A DNA stretch of 64,000 nucleotides from Artocarpus heterophyllus (lineage: Eukaryota; Streptophyta; Magnoliopsida; Rosales; Moraceae). The notes beneath the pieces are model-generated. The model saw only the letters and a program-made list of their open reading frames with translations, had not been told where the DNA came from and made no database searches. Both the position numbers and the translations under genes were made by a program. The DNA is taken from assembly GCA_025403435.1 (NCBI GenBank), contig CM046350.1, positions 36,585,824 through 36,649,823 of the forward strand, written 5' to 3'. This document shows positions 55,361-64,000 of the stretch, piece after piece (within the stretch, counting starts at the first letter, position 1; the number at the start of each line of letters is the position of its first letter).

Positions 55361-57476
55361 TGTAACGCCCCGAAATTTATTTAATGTTATTGTAATGTAA
55401 AATAATGAATTAGTATGTCATAATTAATGTTTCAACATTAATTTAATCATTTGGATAAATTTTGAATTTTAGGTTGTTTTGTTAATTTAATAAATTCTAA
55501 TGATTCCTTATTAATTTAAAATGTTATTTCGAGTTTTAAAATACAACAGTTTGTAAAATGTTAAAAATATTCCGTTTTACAAAACTGTGGGTGGCACTTA
55601 GTTTTCGTACAGTAAAACCACCCACTGTTTTCCTCTATTTATTCTCTTTCCTCTCCCTCTCTTTGGCTCGCTCTCTTTCTCTCTCTCTCACTCGTGAGTC
55701 TCTCTCACTCTCTCCTCTTCTCTCTCAAATTTTCCTCAAAATTTTGAATCAAATCAAGTTCAAGCTTCGGGTTTTGGTGGATTGGAGGCTCAGGAGCTCA
55801 ATTGAACAACCAAGAACGAGGATTGAAGCTTCGATTCGAGGTTAGTTTTGAAATTTCTAAACTTTTTCAAAATTTTTAATTTTCATGCATTTTTGAAATC
55901 TAAGTTTGTTTGAGCTTAGAAAACCCTTGATTTGAGTTAAAGGAACTTAGAACACCTCGAATCTAAGCTTGGATTGAAGAAAAACGGATTAGATTCAAGA
56001 TTTTTCATTTTTCCTCATTTTCTCTCATTTTTGGATTTTTGGGATTTTTGTGTTTAAATCTTGTTTAAATGAGTTCAAAAGTGTTCTATTATGCTTTTTC
56101 TATCATCTATGATTGTTTTCTATGTCTGGGATTTGAGAAAAATAGGTTAAAATCAAGATTTGAGTTTTGGGAAACCCAAAACCCGTGGCTGAAAATTCTG
56201 GGTTTTTTCCAGTTCGGCAGGCCAAATTCATCTGTCCGGCAGGCCGAACCTGGAAAATGTCTAGCCGACCAGACTTGATTTCCGACAGGCCGAACTGCAC
56301 AATTCGGCTGGCCGAAGTAGGGCGTCCGACAGGCCAGCAAGGCATGGGAAAATTTTGTGAATTTTCACTTATTTTCACTGTTTTGAACCCCGACTGAAAT
56401 TCCAACCTTGTAAAATGATTTTAAAGACGTAAATGGCACACTAGGACATCATGAAATGGTTTAGTAACATAGAATGTCTCAAACTAGATATCGATCGACT
56501 TAGTGTTTATTTAGGATCGTTCGTGGTTTCGCGGAGCTAACGCATTGCGGACCGGGATTACGGTGTGGGGCACCGACATGAGTATCGAGGTAGGATTTCT
56601 ACCCTATCTTTGGTAACCCAGTTTCAAAATGATTTGGCTTTGAAAAGGGTTTCTCTAAAAATGTTTTCAACGGTTGATTGAAAATGGGATTTGTCGGTTG
56701 TATTTTTGTAAGCCATGAACTGTTATGAACTTCATAATGAATGATAATAAAAACATTTGGTAAATGGATTTTGAATAATGTTAGAAATGAATATAAGGGC
56801 ATGATGCCATATCAGAGATCGGGTCGTGTAGCGATGACCTTGGGGGCAGGTCCCGGTGATATTCATGTGGTTTGCCTAGGAAAAGAAAATAATGTATTTC
56901 TGGTTAACAGAATAAACTGTTTTGGGTAAGAACGGTTTTATTAAATTTATTTATTCAAGGTTTCTTTTAAATAATTCCCTGAATAATGAGACCTTTCTTT
57001 AAATTAAATGATTTATTAACATATAGTCTTACTGAGCCTTTCGCTGACATTTTCTCTGTTGTTTTTAAAATTTTCCCCTCTAGGTGGATTCCCACTTAGG
57101 TTCAGAGAGGACTCTACAGACAGAACTCAGGAGCAGTAGAAGGACTAGTAGATTATTTGTAGTAATTGATCAAGGCATGTAATGTTTTAACTCTATTTGT
57201 ACTTGGACAGTGGTTGTATTATTATATTGTCAATACTATGTGTGTGTACAAGTTGTGGGTTAGTAGGACCCTTACTCGTGGTTCTTTATTATTTTATTAT
57301 TATTCTTTTAATGACTTCACCTGCTTAATGTTTATAAATTCTTTTATAAAATGTTTTGAAACTTCCACATTTTTATTAGTTAACTTAACCTCTAAAATTC
57401 TTGATTTTAATTAAATTCATCTTTTAATTAATTTAAATAATTCACCACGTCACCTCCCGTACTTCAGGACGTGACA
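55361..57476 (+). repeat. Chromovirus 5' LTR
   Basis: Begins TGTAACGCCC and ends GGACGTGACA, followed after 3 bp by the primer-binding site. Length is 2116 bp. The preceding 5 bp are GTTAG; the matching duplicate lies outside the window. A pyrimidine-rich CTCT tract lies at about 55640-55735. Confidence 0.93.
56205..56345 (+). repeat. Cluster of GGCAGGCCGAA-type motifs inside the LTR
   Basis: Six related words occur within about 135 bp: TTCGGCAGGCC, TCCGGCAGGCCGAA, GCCGACCAG, TCCGACAGGCCGAA, TTCGGCTGGCCGAA and TCCGACAGGCC. Several are near-palindromes. The same cluster recurs in the 3' LTR at about 63478-63610 with different point changes, for example TTCGGCCGGCC. Confidence 0.8.
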
Positions 57477-57479
57477 AAT

Positions 57480-57491
57480 TGGTATCAGAGC
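57480..57491 (+). promoter_or_regulatory. Primer-binding site for initiator-Met tRNA
   Basis: TGGTATCAGAGC lies 3 bp after the LTR end. Confidence 0.95.
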
Positions 57492-57581
57492 TCAAGGTTA
57501 TAAATCTTAGGAATTGTGCACACATAGGTATGACAATGAAATACCTTTGACAGTCCAAATTTTGTTTTCAGAAGTGAGAGA

Positions 57582-58480
57582 ATGGCACCTAGACGTCGTT
57601 CGACAGCTGACGCCGAGTTCAAAATTGATGAGGGTATGATGAGGTCTATGTTTGCAGCTTTCGACAGATGGCAGCCAGGGCTAGACCGGAGGATTCTGAT
57701 GTCAGTCATCGGCATACGTATTTTAAGGAATTCCAGCGTGCGTCTATTCTGACTTTTGATAGTAATGGGGATCCGTAGTTGGCAGAGTATTGGCTAGAGA
57801 CGATCGTGAAGCATTTGGATATCCTTGGTGTGCCTGATGAGTACTGTGTGGAATTTACTGCATATAAGCTCGAGGTGGTGCTAATACTTGGTGGAAACAA
57901 GCTAAGCGTTTAGAACGCGGTAGTGATATCAGTTGGTTAGATTCGAGGAGCTGTTCTATGACCGTTATTTTTCACAGGGGTATAGAGATCAGAAGGCAGC
58001 TGAGTTCTATAAGTTGCAGTAGGGTGATTTATCAGTTCAGGAATATGAGGCAAGATTTAATGAGTTGGCCATGTTTGCTCCATCAGAAGTGGCAATGGAA
58101 CGCGAGAGGTGTATTAAGTTTCAGGAATGGCTCAAGGCTCCTATTCGAGGACAGGTGGTTGCTCTGTGACTTAGGAGTTTTAGAGAGCTTGTGTCGTCAG
58201 CAATATCAGTGGAGAATGATTATGCACAGTATTGTGAGGATCGAGCAAAAGCTTCAGGAGGATCACAGAGGAGCGGTAGGAAGAGCACCAGTAGCCGTCC
58301 AACTCCGGGGAAGAGCAAGTAGGGTGGCGCGAATAGTGGTAGCAACAGTTCATCTGGTAGCGGGTGCAACAATCCCTACAGCTTCCATTGTCATTTTTGT
58401 CAGTAGTCAGGACACATCAAGAGGAATTGCTCGATCAAGAGTGCCCGTCTTGAATCTCAGACCAAAGAAGATACCAGTCG
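57582..58480 (+). pseudogene. Chromovirus gag
   Basis: Starts with ATG at 57582 (MAPRRRSTADAEFKIDEG). Text of a Ty3-type gag follows in shifting frames, for example TYFKEFQRASILTFDSNGDP and LAEYWLETIVKHLDILG near 57710-57830. A zinc-knuckle segment CHFCQ-stop-SGHIKRNC near 58390-58430 has a TAG inside the finger. Several frameshifts and stops are present. Confidence 0.8.
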
Positions 58481-59378
58481 TCAGTCTCAGCCTCAAACCC
58501 TACCTCAGTCTCAACAGTATCCGCAGTTGCAGTATCCTCAGTTCTCTCCTCAGCAGTTTTCATATCCGGCACGAGGGCAGCAGCCGCAGCATTTTCAGCG
58601 TAGCATCCCTCAGTATCGAGCGCCGAGTACAGCTAGTGTGCAGTCGTCTCTGTCTCAGCAGTATCGACAGAATAATTCAGGACCTAGCAATGTTGGTAGA
58701 GGAAAAGGAAAGGCACCAGTGCAGGTTCATGCAATAGCATCTGGAGGTTCAGATTCTCACACCAGTAACACGGTTGCCGATGGTACTATCTTAGTTTCTC
58801 AATCTTTAGCTCACGCTTTATTTGATACAGGTGCCTTTCATTCTCTCATTTCGAGTTCCTTTGTACATGCCTTGGGATTAGAGATAAAAGAGTTTAATGA
58901 ACCTCTAGTCATAACTTCTCCCTTGGGGCAGGTGTGTGTGAATTGTGCATATAAATCTTGTAAAATAAAGATTGGGGATGAGATTTTGAAAAGTGATTTG
59001 ATTATACTCCCCATGAGCTCATATGATGTAATTCTAGGGATGGACTGGTTGTCCAGGTATAACGCAGTTGTAGACTGCCAACTTAGAAAAGTAACCCTAG
59101 TGTCTGATAGGGGGATGATGATCACCTACCAGGGTGGTACTGATTGGTTAATGAGTGAGCGTCTCATGAAGTCGTATCTAGGAGGGCGAAGAAATCTGGT
59201 TTGTTGTGCTTTTCTTACAAATCTAGAGTGCGAGCCCTATGCTTTAAGAGGAAGTGTAGCGATTTCGGTGGTTGATGAGTTCGAGGATGTCTTCCCCTAC
59301 GAGTTGCCAGGATTACCATCGCATCAAAAAATTGAGTTTGGTAGTGAGTTGTTTCCAGGGACAGCATCGATTCTATAG
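58481..59378 (+). pseudogene. Chromovirus Gln/Ser-rich linker and protease
   Basis: The long open stretch (58527-59378) begins with a Gln-rich linker (QYPQFSPQQF). An aspartic protease follows with active site ALFDTGAFHSLIS near 58818 and the C-terminal VILGMDWLSRYNAVVDC near 59026. The frame is lost after PGTASIL, just before RT. The ATG at 58527 is internal and not a real start. Confidence 0.88.
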
Positions 59379-60619
59379 CACCTTATTGGATGGTGCCGGC
59401 AGAAATGAAAGAATTGAAGAAACAACTTTAGGAGCTTGTTGATAAAGGGTATATTCAGAATAGCACATCTCCGTGGGGAGCACCGGTTTTGTTTGCTAAG
59501 AAACATGATGGGACTCTCAGGTTGTGTGTAGATTATCGGCAGCTGAATCGTGTTATAGTGAAGAATAAGTATCCCTTGCCTAGGATCGATGAGTTGTTTG
59601 ATCAGTTGGGAGGTTCGCGGTACTTCTCAAAGATTGATTTGCATTCAGGGTACCATCAACTTAGGATTAAGGAAGAGGATATTCCCAAGACAGCTTTTAG
59701 AACACGGTATGGGCATTTTGAGTTTCTGGTTATGTCGTTTGGGTTGACGAATGCTCCGACAACTTTCATGGATTTGATAAACAGGATATTTAGGCCGTAT
59801 CTGGATCAGTTCGTGATTGCATCCATAGAAATGAAAGAATTAAGGAAGCAACTTCAGGAGCTTGCTGATAAAGGGTATATTCGAAATAGCACATCTCCGT
59901 GGGGAGCACCGGTTTTGTTTGCTAAGAAACATGATGGGACTCTCAGGTTGTGTGTAGATTATCGGCAGCTGAATCGTGTTACAGTGAAGAATAAGTATCC
60001 CTTGCCCAAGATCGATGAGTTGTTTGATCAGTTGGGAGGTTCGCGATACTTCTCAAAGATTGATTTGCATTTAGGGTACCATCAACTTAGGATTAAGGAA
60101 GAGGATATTCCCAAGACAGCTTTTAGGACCCGATATGGGCATTTTGAGTTTCTGGTTATGTCATTTGGGTTGACGAATGCTCCGGCAGCTTTCATGGATT
60201 TGATGAACAGGATATTTAGGCCGTATCTGGATCAGTTCGTGATCGTGTTCATCGATGACATTCTAGTGTATTCTAAGACTTGGGAGGAGCATGAGCAGCA
60301 TCTCCGGATCGTGCTTCAAATTTTGCAAGAGCACCAGTTGTATGCCAAGAGGGAAAAGTGCGAGTTTTGGTTGTCTGAGGTCAAATTTCTGGGTCATGCC
60401 AACTCTAAGCATGGTATTTTTATAGATCCGTCCAAGATTGAAGCCATAGTGGAATGGCAACGACTAAGAAATGTTGTGGAAATTCGCAGCTTCTTGGGTC
60501 TTGCTGGTTATTACAGGAAATTTGTTAAGGTTTTTTCAAAGATTGCAGCTCTGTTGACGAGATTGATCAAGAAAAACGTCAGGTTTGAGTGGGGTGAAGA
60601 ATGTGAGCTTACTTTTTAG
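59379..60619 (+). pseudogene. Chromovirus reverse transcriptase with tandem duplicated core
   Basis: The segment from 59402 to about 59820 (MKELKKQL through RPYLDQFVI) is repeated from 59828 to about 60243, with a period of 426 bp, exactly 142 codons. One 376-codon frame (59489-60619) therefore reads most of copy 1 and all of copy 2. Copy 1 has a TAG at 59429-59431 where copy 2 has CAG, and it stops before the catalytic motif. Copy 2 continues into [16 protein letters not shown] (FIDD) and the thumb region [12 protein letters not shown]. The normal role is cDNA synthesis; the duplicated protein would probably misfold. Confidence 0.93.
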
Positions 60620-61534
60620 GAATTAGAGAACCGGTTGACTTCACCCCCAGTGTTGGTTACCCCTAGCAGTGACGAGCCGTATGAGGTTTACGAAGATGCT
60701 TCAGGACGTGGACTTGGATGCGTGTTGATGTAGCATGGACATGTGGTTACATACGGATCGAGACAACTACGACCTCATGAGCGAAATTATCCTACTCATG
60801 ACTTGGAGCTCGCGGCAATGATTCACACGCTGAAGATTTGGAGGTGCTTTTTGTATGGAGTGACATTTCAGGTCCTCTCCGATCATAAGAGTTTGAGGTA
60901 TCTGTTCGCTCAAAGGGATCTTAATTTGAAGCAGCGTAGATGGATAGAGTATATGGAGGATTATGATTTTACGTTGCAGTATCATCCCAGGAAAGCTAAT
61001 GTGGTCGCGGATGCACTTAGCAGGAAGTCTTCAGGGATTCTCGCTTGTTTGGCTCTTGAGGACTGGAGCAGGGATGTGACAGTGAGCGAGTATGGACTAC
61101 GGTATCATGAAGACTATGATCGAGTTTCAGTATATCATGTGGAGGCGACCCCAGCTCTTGTTCAGATGGTGAAGCAAAATCAGTGGCAGGATCAGCATTT
61201 GCAGGGGATTTGGACGCGGATTCAGAACGGAGAGCGGTTTAAAGAATGGAGAGTTCATGCAGATGGATCATTGTATTTTTGGGAGCGTCTCGCAGTTCCA
61301 GCTATCGCAGAGGTGACGAAAGCCGTTTTGGACGAAGCCCATAGGTCTCAGTTCGCCATTCATCCGGGGAGCACAAAGATGTATCGTGATTTGAAGAGGC
61401 AATATTGGTGGAGAGGCATGAAGAAAGATGTTCGAGAGTACGTGGCCAAGTGTACGGCGTGTCTTCAGGTGAAAGTCGAGCATCGAAGGTCAGCTTCAGC
61501 CGCTTCCTATTCCAAGGTGGAAGGGAGCATGTGA
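60620..61534 (+). pseudogene. Chromovirus RNase H and integrase zinc finger
   Basis: The frame breaks at a TAG at 60617-60619 and again before 60743. RNase H follows with YGSRQLRPHERNYPTHDLEL, a DHKSLRYLF block and NVVADALSRK. The integrase HHCC zinc region follows (HPGSTKMYRDLKRQYWW, then CTACLQVK). A frameshift after KVEHRR ends this segment at 61534. Confidence 0.88.
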
Positions 61535-62580
61535 CGATGGGTTTTCTCATAGGTTTGCCGAGGACGGAGCAGCGGCATGATGCAGTTTGGGTCGTAGTCG
61601 ATAGGTTGACGGAATCGATGCATTTAATTCCATTCAGGTCGACATGTTTGAGGAGGATTCTCGAGGATTTGTATTTGCAGAACATAGTGAGGTTGCATGG
61701 AGTTTCTTTATCCATCACTTCTGATCGAGATACCAGGTTTAATGCTAAGTACTGGAGGAGTTTTCATGAGGCTTTAGGTACGAATTTGAACTTCTGTACG
61801 GCGTTTCATCCTCAGACTGATGGGTAGTTTGAGTTAGTTATTCAGATTCTCGAAGATATGTTGCGTGCCTGTGCGTTAGACTTCGACGGGAATTGGAAGA
61901 AATATTTGCATCTGGCGGAGTTCACGTACAACAATAGCTATCAAGCGAGTATTGGTATTACACCATTTGAGGCGTTGTATGGGCCACCGTGTCGGTCACC
62001 GGTGTGTTGGGCAGAGCTGGAAGAAAGGGTTATTCTTGGGCCAGATGAGATCCGTGATAGCAACAAGAAAGTCGCTGTGATTCGAGATCGATTGAGGGCA
62101 GCTCAGAGTCGACAGAAGAGTTATGCGGATAGAAGACGTAGACCCTTAGAGTTTGCGGTAGGAGATTTCATTCTCTTGAAGGTATCGCCTCGAAAAGGAA
62201 TTATATGATTCGGAGTGAATGGAAAGCTTGCACCGAGGTATATTAGACCGTTCGATATCACTTAGGGTATTGGTGTGGTTGCTTACCGGCTTGACTTTCC
62301 GCCCGAGCTCTCTCATGTTCACGATGTGTTCTATGTGTCGATGCTTAGGAAGTGTTCACCTGAGTAGGGTAAGATAGTTTCATTCCATGATGTGCAGGTT
62401 CGGGAGGATACGACGTACGAAGAAGTGCCGATTCAGATCATCGATCGAAAAGTGATCAGTTTACGTCATCGTGAGATACCATTGGTAAAGGTCGTGTGGC
62501 AGCATCACGGGGTTGATGAAGCCACTTGGGAACTAGAGTCGAGTATGTGGAAGTTGTATCCGCATTTGTTTTGTTTCTAA
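61535..62580 (+). pseudogene. Chromovirus integrase core and chromodomain
   Basis: The catalytic core begins HVTMGFLIGLPRT; the first catalytic Asp (TMDF in relatives) is Gly here. The second Asp is kept in ITSDRDTRF. A TAG at 61825-61827 interrupts the third block just before its Glu. The C-terminal part (FTYNNSYQASIGITPFEALYG, YADRRRRPLEF) is followed by stops near 62206, 62263 and 62364. The final YEEVPIQIIDRKV and VKVVWQHHGVDEATWELES form a chromodomain that would target insertion to chromatin. Confidence 0.9.
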
Positions 62581-62611
62581 ATTGAGTTGTAAATTTCGAG
62601 GGCGAAATTTC

Positions 62612-62628
62612 TTTTAGAGGTGGAGAGT
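62612..62628 (+). promoter_or_regulatory. Chromovirus polypurine tract
   Basis: TTTTAGAGGTGGAGAGT directly abuts the 3' LTR start at 62629. Confidence 0.85.
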
Positions 62629-64000
62629 TGTAACGCCCTGAAATTTATTTAATGTTATTGTAATGTAAAATGATGAATTAGTGTGCCATAATTAATGTTT
62701 CAACGTTAATTTGATCATTTGGATAAATTTTGAATTTTAGGTTGTTTTGTTAATTTAATAAATTCTAATGATTTCTTATTGTTTTAAAATGTTGTTTTGA
62801 GTTTTAAAACACAACAGTTTGTAAAATGTTAAAAATATTCCGTTTTACAAAACCGTGGGTGGCACTTGGTTTTTGCACAGTAAAACCGCCCACCATTTCT
62901 CTCTATTTATTCTCTCTCCTCTCCCTCTTTGTGGCTCACTCTCTCTCTCTCTCTCACACCGTGAGTCTCTCTCACTCTCTCCCTCTCGCTTTCTCCTCTT
63001 TTCTCTCAATTTTTCCTTAAAATTTTGAATCAAATCAAGTTCAAGCTTTGGGTTTTGGTGGATTGGAGGCTCAGGAGCTCGATTGAACAACCAAGAACGT
63101 GGATTGAAGCTTCGATTCGAGGTTAGTTTTGAAATTTCTAAACTTTTTCAAAATTTTCAATTTTCGTGCATTTTTGAAATCTAAGTTTGTTTAAGCTTAG
63201 AAAACCCTTGATTTGAGTTAAAGGAACTTAGAACACCTTGAATCTAAGCTTGGATTAAAGAAAAACAGATTAGATTCAAGATTTTTCATTTTTCCTCATT
63301 TTCTCCCATTTTTGGATTTTTGGGATTTTTGTGTTTAAATGAGTTTAAAAGTGTTCTATTATATTTTTCTATCATCTATGATTGTTTTCTATGTCTGGGA
63401 TTTAAGAAAAACAGGTTAAAATCAAGATTTGAGTTTTGGGAAACCCAAAACCCAAGGCTGGAAATTCTGGGTTTTTCCAATTTGGCAGGCCGGATTCATT
63501 TGTCCGGTAGGCCAAACCTAGAAAATGTCCGGCCGGCAGGACTTGATTTTTGGTAGGCTGAACTGCATAGTTCGGCCGGCCAAAGCAGGGCATCCAGTAG
63601 GCCGGCAGGGCCTAGGAAAATTTTGTGATTTTTCACCTATTTTCACTGTTTTGAACCCCGATTGAAATTTCAACCTTGTAAAATGATTTTATAGATACAA
63701 ATGGCACATTAGGACTTCATGAAATGGTTTAGTAATATAGAATGTCTCAAACTAGATACTGATCGACTTAGTGTGTATCTAGGATCGTTCGTGGTTCTGC
63801 GGAGCTAACGTATAGCTGACCGGGATTACGGTGTGGGGTACTGGCATGAGTATCGAGGTAGGACTTCTACCCTATCTTTGGTAACTCAGTTTCAAAATAA
63901 TTTGTCTTTGAAAAGGGTTTTTATGAAAATGTTTTCAACGGTTGATTGAAAATAGAATTTATCGGTTGTATTTTTGTAAGTCATGAACTAAGATGAACTT
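62629..64000 (+). repeat. Chromovirus 3' LTR (partial)
   Basis: Starts TGTAACGCCCTG and follows the 5' LTR co-linearly for 1372 bp until the window ends. Confidence 0.93.

Larger units (their letters stand above)
55361..64000 (+). mobile_element. Gypsy chromovirus LTR retrotransposon (truncated by window end)
   Basis: Plus-strand element with a 2116-bp 5' LTR (55361-57476), initiator-Met primer-binding site, gag, protease, RT, RNase H, integrase, a C-terminal chromodomain, a polypurine tract and a 3' LTR from 62629 that runs off the window. The chromodomain marks it as a chromovirus, and the long LTRs suggest the Tekay/Del group. Compared over their first kilobase, the LTRs differ at several percent of sites by eye. 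Gag and integrase are broken, and RT contains a tandem duplication. Confidence 0.94.

Noticed and set aside
58527..59378. A separate gene starting at ATG 58527
   Set aside because: The Met is internal to the Gln-rich gag-protease linker of the chromovirus; the true start is the gag ATG at 57582.

Overview
This is a 64 kb piece of nuclear DNA from a flowering plant, most likely a eudicot. The evidence is a ten-exon subtilase gene with GT-AG introns, a relic of a CYP716-family cytochrome P450 gene, and typical plant LTR retrotransposons, hAT and CACTA transposons. The background is AT-rich with many poly-A/T tracts and (CT)n, (GA)n and (TA)n microsatellites. The species cannot be fixed from the sequence.

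Host genes are few. An intact SBT2-type subtilisin-like protease (839 aa, ten exons) lies at 3236-9254 on the + strand. A CYP716-like (beta-amyrin 28-oxidase-like) P450 at 40126-41814 keeps its three-exon layout but carries at least five frameshifts. A small secreted proline-rich protein is encoded on the minus strand at 54342-54767. A short signal-peptide-like reading frame at 21377-21622 may be a fragment of another gene.

Transposable elements fill most of the rest. (a) 490-1850: Copia RNase H and LTR debris. (b) 10444-21264: a complete but decayed Gypsy/Tat element on the minus strand, with 644-bp LTRs, a perfect AGAGC target duplication and an extra gene in antisense. (c) 21824-28274: a Copia element on the plus strand with 336-bp, nearly identical LTRs, a perfect CTTTT target duplication and a broken pol. 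(d) About 29.84-30.99 kb: a tandem array with a period of about 85 bp and a small palindrome in many units. (e) About 32.0-33.1 kb: a fold-back element. (f) 33308-38137: an hAT transposon on the minus strand, with 8-bp target duplications differing at one base and a transposase with two lesions. (g) 44180-53213: a Copia element on the minus strand whose RNase H region is split by a CACTA element (45456-47627, target duplication ACT). (h) 55361 to the window end: a chromodomain-bearing Gypsy element (chromovirus) whose reverse transcriptase core is duplicated in tandem and in frame.

I found no clear new host system. The least ordinary structures are the in-frame 142-codon RT duplication, the 85-bp array, the hairpin-repeat array in the CACTA element, the fold-back element, and the antisense gene of the Tat element. 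Every RT in the window has a lesion at, next to or upstream of its catalytic motif, so none of these retroelements looks autonomous.
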